A stretch of 64,000 nt of DNA from Cytobacillus sp. FSL H8-0458 (GCF_038002165.1 NZ_JBBOBR010000001.1:2666001-2730000), one strand, 5' to 3'; shown: positions 1 to 8,573, numbered from the stretch's first letter. The notes: generated by a model from the sequence alone, not told the origin. Program-made: numbers and translations.

Positions 1-2
1 CA

Positions 3-83
3 GATGGCCAGGATCCTCATGGCAATACTGAAAAGCTGCTGAACAGGCGAAGGATGGCCATCGGAAGGGATGATAAGAATTGA
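3..83 (+). CDS. C-terminal end of an upstream gene (partial)
   Basis: An open frame enters from the left edge and ends at TGA 81-83, giving 26 residues with a charged, Arg-rich tail (NRRRMAIGRDDKN). The stop overlaps the TTG start of the next gene in the TTGA arrangement typical of translationally coupled genes. This suggests that an upstream gene is cotranscribed with the transporter. Too little is visible to name it; a small regulator is a common partner of such transporters, but that is a guess. Confidence 0.4.
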   Translation, partial: DGQDPHGNTEKLLNRRRMAIGRDDKN

Positions 84-1360
84 CAGTGAAACCGGGTATT
101 TTTAGACCCCTCAAGCTAAAATCCTTTCGTGCACTTTTTGGCGCCCAGTTATTTTCCGACTTGGGGAACTGGCTTGATTTAATTGCATTGCAGGTTATTG
201 TTGCTTATCACTGGGGTCTGGATGAAACGGCAATTGCCTCTGTCATTATATTTCTCGGTCTCCCCTGGGTCATCATTGGCCCATTTGCAAGTGTGTTTGT
301 GGACAGAATGCCCAAGAAGGCAGTGATGATCGTTTGCCTCCTTTTAAGAATAGTCTTTGTAGCAGGCTTATTTTACGCTCCTAACCTATACATTCTGCTA
401 TTATTTGTGTTTTTAAAAGGAACCGTATCAGCACTCTATGATCCGGCAAGGCAGAGTGCCATCCGGATGATTGTACCTGAAAGCATGCTGTCTGAAGCAG
501 TAACTTTAAGCCAGCTTTCAGTCAACACGATGAAAATTGCCGGGCCGGCATTAGGAGGAGGAATTATTGCTGTATTTGGACCCAAAAGCCCTTTTCTTTT
601 TGAAGCAGCAGGATTCCTTATAGCTGTTATTTTCCTGCTGTTTCTTCCCAGCTTAAAGTCCTTTGAAGAGTCAGATAAAATAATGGCTGGCGACCGCCCA
701 GTCAAAGGGGATTTTTGGAAAGATTTTTCTGATGGCATCAAACATATTTTTCATACTCCCCTTTTAAAGATCTCGATTATTCTTTCTTCTGCAGCGTTTT
801 TCATTATATTCCTTTATGATGGGTTATTTGTTTTTATTGCAAAGCAGATAGGATTTAATGAGGGAAATTTTGGACTGCTGATTAGTGCAGTGGGAGCAGG
901 AAGTGTTGCGGGTTCACTTTTGCTGGGCCAATGGACAGGGTGGAACCGGAAACCCATCCATTTAATGAGTTCTTCAGCCATAATAAGCGGCATTTTTATA
1001 GCAGCTGTTGGGCTTGGAGGCTTAGGTTTTCTAAATTTACCACAATTGGCCTGGATAATCGGTGCATGTCTCTTAGGCCTCTTAGGGGCGGGAGAATCTG
1101 TTCCCTACGGCTATGTTCTTCAATCTGAAACACCGAAGCAAATGATGGGCAGAGTCTCTGCTGCCGCCATGTCCCTGCAAACTTTTTCCATGCTTATAGC
1201 ACCTGCAGCTGGAGCTCTTCTTGCAAAACAGCTGGGTGCCTCTTTTGTTATGATTGGCGCAGGTATGGCAACGACATTATTAGGCTTCACCATGCTCATA
1301 GTTATATGGAAAAAGTCAGGATCCTTCCAGCCCATAAGCGGAAAGCAGCTGGATGGATAA
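80..1360 (+). CDS. MFS transporter of the EntS/MFS_3 type
   Basis: The 426-residue protein is very hydrophobic with about 12 membrane segments. It has the N-terminal pattern of the enterobactin-exporter-like MFS_3 family (FRALFGAQLFSDLGNW near residue 16, then FVDRMPKKAVM in the loop 2-3 region). The start is TTG at 80, preceded by GGAAGGGATG at a normal distance. Members export drugs, siderophores or other small molecules at the cytoplasmic membrane; the substrate cannot be read from the sequence. It overlaps a partial upstream gene by four bases. A hairpin at 1405-1433 follows the stop. Confidence 0.85.
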   Translation: MTVKPGIFRPLKLKSFRALFGAQLFSDLGNWLDLIALQVIVAYHWGLDETAIASVIIFLGLPWVIIGPFASVFVDRMPKKAVMIVCLLLRIVFVAGLFYAPNLYILLLFVFLKGTVSALYDPARQSAIRMIVPESMLSEAVTLSQLSVNTMKIAGPALGGGIIAVFGPKSPFLFEAAGFLIAVIFLLFLPSLKSFEESDKIMAGDRPVKGDFWKDFSDGIKHIFHTPLLKISIILSSAAFFIIFLYDGLFVFIAKQIGFNEGNFGLLISAVGAGSVAGSLLLGQWTGWNRKPIHLMSSSAIISGIFIAAVGLGGLGFLNLPQLAWIIGACLLGLLGAGESVPYGYVLQSETPKQMMGRVSAAAMSLQTFSMLIAPAAGALLAKQLGASFVMIGAGMATTLLGFTMLIVIWKKSGSFQPISGKQLDG

Positions 1361-1388
1361 GCTTTTCAAATATAAGCCCTATCCTAAG

Positions 1389-1433
1389 TTGGTTTTATTG
1401 ACTAAAAGGGGTATAATATGTTTATACCCCTTT
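1389..1433 (+). promoter_or_regulatory. ykyB promoter with a perfect inverted repeat over the -10
   Basis: TTGGTT (1389-1394), a 17-bp spacer and TATAAT (1412-1417) form a sigma-A-type promoter. A perfect 12-bp inverted repeat, AAAGGGGTATAA at 1405-1416 and its complement at 1422-1433, covers the -10 and the expected transcription start. It may be an operator. Alternatively it is the terminator hairpin of the preceding MFS gene, although only three T residues close the arm and no real T-tract follows. Confidence 0.5.
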
Positions 1434-1456
1434 AAAATATGAAAGGAGATTGGAAA

Positions 1457-1924
1457 TTGAATTCTGATAAGAAACAATATCCCCATCTGCAGCCAACGGT
1501 TGAAAACCTCTCTCAAGCCATCTTCACCGTTAACCGCCATGCAAAGACAGCACCAAGTCCTAAATTTTTGTATAAATTAAAGCACGATGCACTGCACAAG
1601 CTGATCAAAGAAGGTAAAGCCCAAAAAGCAGGCCTGCACTATTCCGGCAATCCAAAAAACAGCCAGCAGCAATCAGATGTTCTTGTAAAGTGCGGGAACT
1701 ATTCTTTCCATCTCCCGCCTTCTAAAGAGGATTTTTCTAAGCTTCCCCATTTGGGCAAGCTGGATTCCTTCGTCCGAAATCCTAAGTCCTCTTTATCACT
1801 TAATGCAGCGAAAAAATTGCTAATGTCATATACAGGACTAAAAGAGCTTAATAGCCCGCAGAATGAAAAAAAACAGCACTATCAGAAGCCTGTATTTAAG
1901 AAATTAGGAGAAAGTTACTTTTAA
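1457..1924 (+). CDS. ykyB: YkyB family protein of unknown function
   Basis: The protein has 155 residues and is basic and soluble, with the family's conserved start PTVENLSQAIFTVNRHAKTA and a KHDALHKLI segment. No catalytic motif is evident; YkyB is a conserved Bacillus protein without assigned role. I prefer TTG 1457 over ATG 1439 because AAAGGAGAT lies about 7 bases before the TTG, and the longer form would contain that site within its coding sequence. It faces cheV tail to tail across a shared terminator, as in B. subtilis where ykyB is next to cheV. Confidence 0.8.
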   Translation: MNSDKKQYPHLQPTVENLSQAIFTVNRHAKTAPSPKFLYKLKHDALHKLIKEGKAQKAGLHYSGNPKNSQQQSDVLVKCGNYSFHLPPSKEDFSKLPHLGKLDSFVRNPKSSLSLNAAKKLLMSYTGLKELNSPQNEKKQHYQKPVFKKLGESYF

Positions 1925-1929
1925 TCACC

Positions 1930-1963
1930 AAAAAGCTGGAATGAAAAACTCCAGCTTTTTTTG
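1930..1963 (+). terminator. Bidirectional terminator between ykyB and cheV
   Basis: An 11-bp stem (AAAAAGCTGGA and its complement at 1950-1960) with a T-tract on both strands. Confidence 0.85.
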
Positions 1964-1970
1964 TTATGCA

Positions 1971-2876
1971 CTATAACGCATGCTGATCAATTAATAGCAC
2001 CAATTCTGCAATTTCAGGCTTGCTCACCTGTGCATCAGCCCCAACCATCTGTCCTTTATGGCGAAGATCTTCGGTAATCAATGAGGAAAATATGATAACC
2101 GGGATTTCTGCAAGCAACGGATGATCTTTCACCTTTTTTGTGAGGTGATGCCCGTCCATTTGCGGCATTTCGATATCAGTGATCATGAGCTGCACTTCAT
2201 CAGTGACATTCCGTCCGGACTCTCCTAAAGAATGCAGATATTCATAAGCCTCATATCCGTTCTCAAAAAATACAATTCGGGAAAAGCCCGCTTCATTCAA
2301 TGTATCGTTCAAAAGCTTTCTTAATAATGGAGAATCTTCTGCAATAATCAGCTTCTTATCAGATCTTTCACGCTTTCCAAGTTTTTGCACCTTCTGAATG
2401 CTGATCCCTGAATCAGGATTAATTTCAGTGACCATTTTTTCAAAATCAAGGAGCAGTACCATTTCTTCACCAAGCTTAATAATACCGATAATCTGGCTTT
2501 CCTGTCTCTGATACATTTCAGATGGCTTTTCAATTTGGTTCCAGGAAATACGGTGGATTTTCGAAACATTATGAACATGAAAAACAATTTTCTGCTGATT
2601 AAACTCTGTCACAATAAACTTATCCTGCTGGGGGGTTTCTGAGGGAGCCATATTCAATGAAGAAGCTACATCAACTACAGGAAGCACCTCACCCCTCAGT
2701 TCAATGAGTCCTTCAATATTTCTATGAGAATGAGGGACAGGAGTGACCTGTACAGGGTTTATAATTTCCTTCACTTTAATCACATTAATCCCGAATTTAT
2801 TCCTGCCTATCGAGAATTCAACAATTTCGAGTTCATTCGTTCCGCTTTCAAGTAAAATGCCTTTTTTCTGATTCAC
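1971..2876 (-). CDS. cheV: Chemotaxis coupling protein CheV
   Basis: About 301 residues: an N-terminal CheW-like domain (roughly 10-150, LESGTNELEIVEFSIGRNKF, RGEVLPVVDV) is followed by a response-regulator receiver domain (roughly 172-300). The receiver holds the acidic pocket (IIAEDSP), the phosphoacceptor Asp in MITDIEMPQMDG and the switch residues in FSSL and VSKPE. CheV couples receptors to CheA and acts in adaptation. GTG 2876 is preferred because AAGGAAGGG precedes it; an ATG at 2900 in the same frame has no such site. A methyl-accepting receptor lies at 44.4-46.2 kb. Confidence 0.92.
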   Translation of the reverse strand: MNQKKGILLESGTNELEIVEFSIGRNKFGINVIKVKEIINPVQVTPVPHSHRNIEGLIELRGEVLPVVDVASSLNMAPSETPQQDKFIVTEFNQQKIVFHVHNVSKIHRISWNQIEKPSEMYQRQESQIIGIIKLGEEMVLLLDFEKMVTEINPDSGISIQKVQKLGKRERSDKKLIIAEDSPLLRKLLNDTLNEAGFSRIVFFENGYEAYEYLHSLGESGRNVTDEVQLMITDIEMPQMDGHHLTKKVKDHPLLAEIPVIIFSSLITEDLRHKGQMVGADAQVSKPEIAELVLLIDQHAL

Positions 2877-3069
2877 TTTTTTTCGCCCTTCCTTTTTCAT
2901 CTAACAATATCTTGCTTCAAGTTATGACTCTTCTAGCAGAACACATTCCATCTGATTCTTTTTCTCTATTAATATACCACGAATGGGTAAAATTTCTTAC
3001 GAAAATTTAATATTTTATGCAAAAAGACCCATCTCTGCAAAAACAGTCAGTATTGCTAAAAACAATAAA

Positions 3070-3093
3070 AAGCAAGCCTATAGCGGCTTGCTT
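3070..3093 (-). terminator. Terminator of the 3120-4439 gene
   Basis: Nine-bp stem (AAGCAAGCC with its complement), followed on the minus strand by a short T-run. Confidence 0.7.
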
Positions 3094-3119
3094 CTCAGAA
3101 TGCTATACAAGATGTAAGG

Positions 3120-4439
3120 TTATTCAGGAATACTGTCATCTTTAATTTTTGAATGAACGAGCAATCCAATTATAGTCAAAATCATTAATGAGCCTAATGC
3201 CAGTCTGCTCGCCATGTTTCCGTAGCTTGCAAAGATCAGGGTAATGCTTCCGTAAATGAGCGGACCAATAATGGAAGATACTTTTCCTGAAAATGCAAAC
3301 AAACCAAAAAACTGTCCTCTTTTATTTTCAGGAGTTAATTCCACAATATACGTCCTTGTGGTTACCCACATGGAACCCAGGGCAACGCCAAACATGCTGC
3401 CTGCAATCCAGAACATGGCTTCATTGACAGCGCCAACCGCAATAGCCAATGCAACAAGAAGAAGGCTACCAACATACTTAACCGCTTTATTAGCCCCTTT
3501 TGCCTTGGTTATATAGCCAAATACAAAAGACCCAATTATACTGGACACCGTGGAAACCAGATATAACAAAATGAATTTGCCAGTGGTAAAACCGACAATC
3601 GTTTTTGCATACACGGCCATCATCGCAATCGTGGTGGCAATTGCATCATTTAAGAAAAAATAAGCAATCATGAAAGTGAAAATTGATTTATAATGTTTCA
3701 TTTCTTTGAAAGTCTGCCAAACTTCCTTATAGCCGGATAAAAATGTTTGTTTTTCTTTTGGCTGATAAGGCTTATCTTTTACAAAGAAAAACAGCGGCAA
3801 TGAAAACACCAGAAATAAAATAGCCGTTGGTATGAAAGATTCGTGAAAACCGTCATCACCCACAAATAAATAAACAGTCAGGCCAACAAGGGTTCCAATA
3901 TAGCCGACTGCTACTCCAAAGCCCGAAATCAGCGGAATATCCTGCTTTGTTCCCAAGTCTGAAATCATTGCATCGTAAAACACCAGACTGGAATGGAAAA
4001 AAAACTTTGCAATTATAAAACAAATAATAACAAGTGCAAGGTAAACAGGCAGCCCAAATATTTTCCCGCTAATCTGGCTGGATGCAAAAACACCCATCAA
4101 TATCGTTGCCATGACAGTAATAAGCGTGAAGATCACTATATATTTCTTTTTTCTTCCTGTCCTGTCTATCATAACTCCGAACAAGGGTGAAAACAGGACA
4201 AGAAAAAAGCTTGCCAATGCATTAGAATAAGATATAAACGTACTTGCAATCTGATTTAAAACTTCATTCTCCCCTATTACTTCCTGCAGGTAAAATGGAA
4301 AGAATATCGTATTAATATTGGATGAAAAGATGGTATTCGCAAAATCATATAGTGCCCATGATACGATCGGCAGGGTCATATACAGGCGCAGGGAATTGAA
4401 TTTTCCCGGCTTCTTGAGCTCCGTTTTTTCTATTTCCAT
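3120..4439 (-). CDS. MFS transporter, UMF1/Atg22-like family
   Basis: The 439-residue membrane protein has about 12 helices. Its features are those of the UMF1/vacuole effluxer (Atg22-like) MFS branch: WALYDFANTIFSSNI near residue 28, DRTGRKKKYI in the loop 2-3 region, and a long segment with FFLNDAIATTI in the second half. Bacterial members are often annotated BtlA-like; the substrate is unknown. The ATG is preceded by GAAGGAGCTGATGGC. It stands alone, with a terminator after it. Confidence 0.8.
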   Translation of the reverse strand: MEIEKTELKKPGKFNSLRLYMTLPIVSWALYDFANTIFSSNINTIFFPFYLQEVIGENEVLNQIASTFISYSNALASFFLVLFSPLFGVMIDRTGRKKKYIVIFTLITVMATILMGVFASSQISGKIFGLPVYLALVIICFIIAKFFFHSSLVFYDAMISDLGTKQDIPLISGFGVAVGYIGTLVGLTVYLFVGDDGFHESFIPTAILFLVFSLPLFFFVKDKPYQPKEKQTFLSGYKEVWQTFKEMKHYKSIFTFMIAYFFLNDAIATTIAMMAVYAKTIVGFTTGKFILLYLVSTVSSIIGSFVFGYITKAKGANKAVKYVGSLLLVALAIAVGAVNEAMFWIAGSMFGVALGSMWVTTRTYIVELTPENKRGQFFGLFAFSGKVSSIIGPLIYGSITLIFASYGNMASRLALGSLMILTIIGLLVHSKIKDDSIPE

Positions 4440-4492
4440 GCCATCAGCTCCTTCATGTAAAAAAACAGTGAGACTGTCACCGCATATTAAAA

Positions 4493-4957
4493 TTAAACCC
4501 TGATGCCGGCAGCCTGGATAATTTGCTTTTTATGGTGAATGTCATGTTCTATAAAATCAGCAAAATAATCACGCACAGTTAAGGCAGTACTACCTATTGT
4601 AAATGCTGTATCCAGTTTTTCTTCAGTCATTCCTTCAAGTATATGAAGGAATTTTTTTCTGACTGATAATAGTTCTTCAATAATTTCTAGTTGTGCATGC
4701 TTTTGAGCATATTCTGCTGCAGCATCATTCACATACTGAAAGTCAGGATAGCTCTCAAGCTCTGCACCCTCTTTAAAAAATGGGAAACGCTTCTCAAGGG
4801 AATACCTATCCCAAAATAACAGATGGGCAACTACTGCGGCAACTGGCCATTTTCCGGCTTTAACAGGCTTTAGCCAAGTTTCCTGGTCAAGCTCTTTTAT
4901 AGACTCAAGCCACACTGAAAAAGATTCATAGTGAGTAATAACATCTTTCTTTTGCAT
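4493..4957 (-). CDS. DinB-superfamily protein
   Basis: The 154-residue four-helix-bundle protein keeps the three metal-binding histidines expected of the DinB/YfiT fold: one in VVAHLLFWD near residue 46 and two in EHDIHHKKQI near the C-terminus. Relatives include metal-dependent thiol transferases and ClbS/DfsB-like proteins; the reaction here is unknown. ATG 4957 is chosen because GGGAGG is 6 bases upstream; the ATG at 4963 would abut it. Confidence 0.75.
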   Translation of the reverse strand: MQKKDVITHYESFSVWLESIKELDQETWLKPVKAGKWPVAAVVAHLLFWDRYSLEKRFPFFKEGAELESYPDFQYVNDAAAEYAQKHAQLEIIEELLSVRKKFLHILEGMTEEKLDTAFTIGSTALTVRDYFADFIEHDIHHKKQIIQAAGIRV

Positions 4958-5024
4958 TTTCATCCTCCCTTTCTAAAAATATATTCTGCATGCAATCAAT
5001 AAATCCTTTTTAGTGCTGATCCTC

Positions 5025-5060
5025 AAAAAGCTGTATAGCAGCTAGGCTATACAGCTTTTT
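5025..5060 (-). terminator. Terminator after the RDD gene
   Basis: A 15-bp perfect stem (5025-5039 with 5046-5060) flanked by A- and T-runs, so it can serve either strand. Confidence 0.85.
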
Positions 5061-5065
5061 TTGAG

Positions 5066-5596
5066 TTATTTTTTTACTACAACTGTGCCTGCGATTAAAT
5101 CGTGCAGTGCCTGTTTTTTCTCTGTAAAGGCAGCAATGATATAGCCGATAAGGAAAATTCCAGACAAGATGGCCATGGCCAAATATCTCCCAAGCGCTCT
5201 CCAGAAGGAAATGCGATTACCATTTAAGTCAGTCACTTTTAATCCCAGCAGCTTTTTCCCTACAGTCCCCTGCCATGAGGATGCATGCAGGCCTGCAAAA
5301 TAGGCAACAGCAATGACAAGATTGACAATAAAAGTTACTCCAAGTGCACCAAAATATGACCCCATGAATGCAAGCGCTTCTGCATCGGTCATTTCTGCTT
5401 CCATATAAGATGGGTCGCTTATCATCGTGTTAAAAGCGTCAGAAGTGCCAAAGAAGATCATAAAAATAACGATGCTTAGAATGGTAAGCGGGATTCCAAC
5501 AATAATAGAATCAATTAAATAGGCCGCAAATCTGAGCCAGAATCCGCCATATTCCTTTGCGTTTTCATAAGGCTGCTTCTCTAAAGATGTCTCCAC
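5066..5596 (-). CDS. RDD family membrane protein
   Basis: The 176-residue protein has the RDD pattern. There is an Arg/Asp pair at the first helix (GFWLRFAAYLIDSIIVG), a second helix pair near residues 75-100, and WQGTVGKKLLGLKVTDLNG leading into the third segment (FWRALGRYLAMAIL). RDD proteins are poorly characterised; some act in Na+/H+ exchange or sit with membrane stress genes. GTG 5596 is supported by AGGAGG seven bases upstream. It is a single gene with its own terminator. Confidence 0.85.
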   Translation of the reverse strand: METSLEKQPYENAKEYGGFWLRFAAYLIDSIIVGIPLTILSIVIFMIFFGTSDAFNTMISDPSYMEAEMTDAEALAFMGSYFGALGVTFIVNLVIAVAYFAGLHASSWQGTVGKKLLGLKVTDLNGNRISFWRALGRYLAMAILSGIFLIGYIIAAFTEKKQALHDLIAGTVVVKK

Positions 5597-5740
5597 TTAA
5601 AAACCTCCTAAAAAAAAAATTAAGCAGGAAACTTACAAACTAAAAGTATAGTTTCCACTATCTACTAATGTTAATCTCTAAATGAATTATATTCAACAAT
5701 TTGTAAAATCTTACACAGATTTATTTTTTTAAATGTTTTT

Positions 5741-5754
5741 TTAAAACGTTTTCA
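5741..5754. promoter_or_regulatory. Possible CcpA-binding cre site
   Basis: TTAAAACGTTTTCA matches the cre consensus TGWAANCGNTNWCA at every position but the second. It lies between the divergent RDD gene and the 67-aa gene at 5876. Orientation and function are not established. Confidence 0.35.
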
Positions 5755-5875
5755 TCTTGACTATTCTGTGAACACTCTTCTAACACTGTAGACACCCTTT
5801 TACTCAAGGCATAAAATAAGTCTGTAAAGCAGAAAGTAAGGTTTTACATAAATAAAAAAAGAGGTGCAATCAGGC

Positions 5876-6079
5876 ATGAAAGGTACAGCAATCCTTTACC
5901 ATGATGAAAATAAAGTTACGATTCTGGAAAATGTGGAACATTCTGTGTTTGAGGAAATGAAAGACCAATGCGGCGATAGACATTGCCATTGCCATATAGA
6001 AAATAAAGTAATCGACTTTGGTGCTGTATCCCCGGTTTTATGGCATGAAGATGAAGTTGATTGGGATTACGGATACTAA
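5876..6079 (+). CDS. Hypothetical 67-aa His/Cys-containing acidic protein
   Basis: Small acidic protein that I do not recognise. Two Cys and four His are clustered mid-protein (CGDRHCHCHIENK), and the C-terminus is acidic and aromatic (WHEDEVDWDYGY). The cluster could bind a metal, which is inference. ATG 5876 is chosen over GTG 5864 because AAAGAGGTG is spaced correctly for it. It has its own terminator and a possible cre site about 120 bp upstream. Confidence 0.65.
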   Translation: MKGTAILYHDENKVTILENVEHSVFEEMKDQCGDRHCHCHIENKVIDFGAVSPVLWHEDEVDWDYGY

Positions 6080-6089
6080 TTTTATTTTT

Positions 6090-6128
6090 GCAGGCTCTGA
6101 ATAGAACTCAGGGCCTGTTTTATTTTTT
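6090..6128 (+). terminator. Terminator after the 67-aa gene
   Basis: Imperfect stem (CAGGCTCTGA with TCAGGGCCTG) followed by TTTTATTTTTT. Confidence 0.65.
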
Positions 6129-6188
6129 ACTGTTTGCCGCTGTTCCAAAGTGTTAGAATAAACAGTATGATGATGCGAGGTGAATACG

Positions 6189-7343
6189 TTGGAACATTTA
6201 ATCAACCAAAGAGTGAAGGACATAGAAATTTCCGGAATCAGAAGGTTTTTCAATATGGTTGCCGGCACCAAAGATATGATTTCTCTTACAATTGGACAGC
6301 CTGACTTCCCTACACCGCTGCATGTTAAAGAAGCAGCCAAACAGGCAATCGACGAAAACTTTACTTCCTACACACACAATGCGGGCGATATTCGATTGCG
6401 TGAAGCTGCAGCTTCCTTTGTAAAAACAAAATATAACCTTACATATAACCCTGAATCTGAAGTCATTGTGACATCAGGAGCGAGTGAAGCAATTGATATT
6501 GCCTTCAGAACAATTCTGGACGAAGGATCGGAAGTAATCCTGCCTGGTCCTGTTTATCCCGGATATGAGCCAATCATAAAGCTTTGCGGTGCAGTTCCGG
6601 TACATACTGATATTTCGAAAAACAAGTTCAGATTTACTGCTGATATAATCACGGAACATATGAGTGACAAAACAAGGTGCATTGTTCTTCCATACCCATC
6701 GAATCCGACAGGTGTCAGCCTGACTTTAGAGGAACTTGAGCAAATTGCAGCTCTTGTTAAAGATAAAGATATTTTTATCCTTGCTGATGAAATCTACAGC
6801 GAACTGATCTATGATCAAACCCATCACTCAATCGCCTCCCTTTTACGGGAGCAAACAGTCGTAATTAACGGCTTATCAAAATCCCATTCAATGACAGGCT
6901 GGCGCATTGGGCTTTTATTCGCTCCGGAAAATCTGGCAAAGCATATCTTGAAGGTTCATCAGTATAATGTGACTTGTGCAGCTTCTGTCTCCCAAATGGC
7001 TGCCCTTGAAGGGCTGACAGCCGGAATCGACGACGCCCTGCCAATGAGACAGGAATATGCCAAGCGCCGTGACTATGTTTATGAGCGATTAGTACAAATG
7101 AATCTGGATGTAGTCAAACCTGATGGCGCTTTTTATTTTTTCATAAAAATACCGGATGTTTCCATGACCTCCTTTGAATTTGCCCTTTCACTTGTTGAAG
7201 ATGCAGGAGTTGCAGTAGTTCCGGGCAGTGCATTTTCCTCATATGGAGAAGGCTATTTCCGAATATCTTTTGCATATTCCATGGACACATTAAAGGAAGG
7301 GCTAAACCGGATGGAAAAGTATCTGAAAGGCATTAAAGTGTAA
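6189..7343 (+). CDS. patA: PatA-type class I/II aminotransferase (diaminopimelate pathway)
   Basis: The 384-residue fold-type I PLP enzyme shows TIGQPDFPTP at the N-terminus, VTSGASEAID, YPSNPTG and DEIYSEL, and the PLP lysine in NGLSKSHSMTGWRIG. In B. subtilis PatA (also called DapX) is the N-acetyl-L,L-diaminopimelate aminotransferase of the lysine and peptidoglycan precursor pathway. The wording of the motifs and the start MEHLI agree with it. TTG 6189 is preceded by GAGGTGA; the GTG at 6180 would lie inside that site. Confidence 0.85.
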   Translation: MEHLINQRVKDIEISGIRRFFNMVAGTKDMISLTIGQPDFPTPLHVKEAAKQAIDENFTSYTHNAGDIRLREAAASFVKTKYNLTYNPESEVIVTSGASEAIDIAFRTILDEGSEVILPGPVYPGYEPIIKLCGAVPVHTDISKNKFRFTADIITEHMSDKTRCIVLPYPSNPTGVSLTLEELEQIAALVKDKDIFILADEIYSELIYDQTHHSIASLLREQTVVINGLSKSHSMTGWRIGLLFAPENLAKHILKVHQYNVTCAASVSQMAALEGLTAGIDDALPMRQEYAKRRDYVYERLVQMNLDVVKPDGAFYFFIKIPDVSMTSFEFALSLVEDAGVAVVPGSAFSSYGEGYFRISFAYSMDTLKEGLNRMEKYLKGIKV

Positions 7344-7348
7344 ACATC

Positions 7349-7387
7349 AAAGCGCCACTCCCATTTTAAAGGACTGGCGCTTTTTTT
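7349..7387 (+). terminator. patA terminator
   Basis: Stem AAAGCGCCA with TGGCGCTTT, extended with mismatches, then a T-run. Confidence 0.8.
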
Positions 7388-7408
7388 CTATATTTCAATA
7401 AAAAAAGC

Positions 7409-7436
7409 AAAAAGGCAAGCACCAGCCTGCCTTTTT
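7409..7436 (-). terminator. Terminator of the 59-aa gene
   Basis: Stem AAAAAGGCA-GC with its complement, followed on the minus strand by a T-rich tract. Confidence 0.75.
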
Positions 7437-7440
7437 ACTA

Positions 7441-7620
7441 TTATTGCCCCTGATATTCCCCGTTGTTTTTTGGCGCTTTTTCCTTTTTGGCTTTATCCTT
7501 CTGAATTTTATTTGTTTCAGCACTTCCAAATTCATGAGAGAATTCAGAATCAATGGCAGCAGAATCGAAGCCTTTTTTGTTCTTCTGCTGAGGATCATTT
7601 TTCTTGTTTCTTTTAGCCAC
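7441..7620 (-). CDS. Small basic protein, gamma-SASP-like (59 aa)
   Basis: GTG 7620 is preceded by AAGGGGG at good spacing and the frame closes before a terminator. The product is Lys-rich (VAKRNKKNDPQQKNKK), without hydrophobic core or cysteine. Mid-protein it carries SEFSHEFGSAETN. This resembles the segment around GPR spore-protease cuts: E-I-A-x-E-F-G in alpha/beta SASPs and T-E-F-A-S-E-T-N in gamma SASPs. Upstream is a sigma-G-like promoter (TGAATA, 18 bp, CAAACTA). I infer a forespore small protein, possibly a minor gamma-type SASP; I cannot confirm the family. Confidence 0.65.
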   Translation of the reverse strand: MAKRNKKNDPQQKNKKGFDSAAIDSEFSHEFGSAETNKIQKDKAKKEKAPKNNGEYQGQ

Positions 7621-7649
7621 CTGTCTAACCCCCTTTTCACTTTCTTTAT

Positions 7650-7680
7650 TAGTTTGAAGTGAAAAAAGAGGGTTTATTCA
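7650..7680 (-). promoter_or_regulatory. Sigma-G-type promoter for the 59-aa gene
   Basis: On the minus strand TGAATA (7680-7675), an 18-bp spacer and CAAACTA (7656-7650) fit the sigma-G pattern TGAATA / CATACTA with one mismatch. The -35 overlaps the stop of ykwC, so the small gene can be switched on apart from it. Confidence 0.5.
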
Positions 7681-8573
7681 TTAAAAGGGGCGTATTCCTT
7701 TTCCCAATATTTATATAATGCCTGTGTGCCGCTGTTTTCTTCTCCTTTTTCAGCAAGCTCTGCATACATTTTCTTTGCGAGCGAGAGTCCCGGAGTCATC
7801 ATCCCCATTGCTTCTGCCTCATCTAAGGCAATGTTCATGTCTTTAATGAAATGCTTAATATAAAAGCCGGGGTCAAAGTTTCCCTCAATCATTCTAGGTG
7901 CCAGATTGGATAAGGACCAGCTGCCTGCTGCTCCAGATGATATGCTTTGAAGCACTGTTTTCGGATCCAAACCTGCTTTCTCTGCATAAACAACCGCTTC
8001 ACACACCCCGATCATATTGGATGCTATCGCAATTTGATTGCACATTTTCGTATGCTGTCCGGCACCCGCATTCCCTTGATAAACGATATTCGTTCCGAGG
8101 AGATTGAGAATCGGTTCTACAGTCAGAAATGCGTCCCGGTCTCCTCCTGCCATTATTGAAAGCTTTGCATCCCTTGCGCCGATATCTCCACCTGAAACAG
8201 GGGCATCTATTGCATACATGCCTATTTTGCGTGCTTCTTCATTTATCCTCTTGGCTAATGTAGGTGTCGAGGTGGTCATGTCAATTACATATGTATTTTC
8301 TCTGCCATTTGTGATAATGCCATTTTCCCCGAGATACACTTCCTCTACATCTGCGGGATAACCAACAATGGTAATAATAACATTTGCTTTCTTTGCAACT
8401 GCTGAAGGAGTCTCAGCCCACTCTGCCCCATTCTCTATTAGTTCAGAGGCTTTTTCTTTAGTTCTGGTATACACGACTAATGGATAGCCTGCTTTCAAAA
8501 GGTGTCCCGCCATGCTCTTGCCCATAACCCCTGTTCCCACAAACCCGATAACTGTATTTTCAGGTGAAATCAT
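7674..8573 (-). CDS. ykwC: 3-hydroxyisobutyrate dehydrogenase family oxidoreductase YkwC
   Basis: The 299-residue beta-hydroxyacid dehydrogenase has an N-terminal Rossmann domain (GFVGTGVMGKSMAGHLLKAG), the substrate-binding signature DAPVSGGDIGA near residue 122, and the catalytic Lys segment GAGQHTKMCNQ near 170. It should oxidise a short 3-hydroxy acid with NAD(P)+; the exact substrate is unknown. The start is supported by AAGGGAGAG. In B. subtilis ykwC lies near patA and cheV, as here. Confidence 0.85.
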   Translation of the reverse strand: MISPENTVIGFVGTGVMGKSMAGHLLKAGYPLVVYTRTKEKASELIENGAEWAETPSAVAKKANVIITIVGYPADVEEVYLGENGIITNGRENTYVIDMTTSTPTLAKRINEEARKIGMYAIDAPVSGGDIGARDAKLSIMAGGDRDAFLTVEPILNLLGTNIVYQGNAGAGQHTKMCNQIAIASNMIGVCEAVVYAEKAGLDPKTVLQSISSGAAGSWSLSNLAPRMIEGNFDPGFYIKHFIKDMNIALDEAEAMGMMTPGLSLAKKMYAELAEKGEENSGTQALYKYWEKEYAPFNE

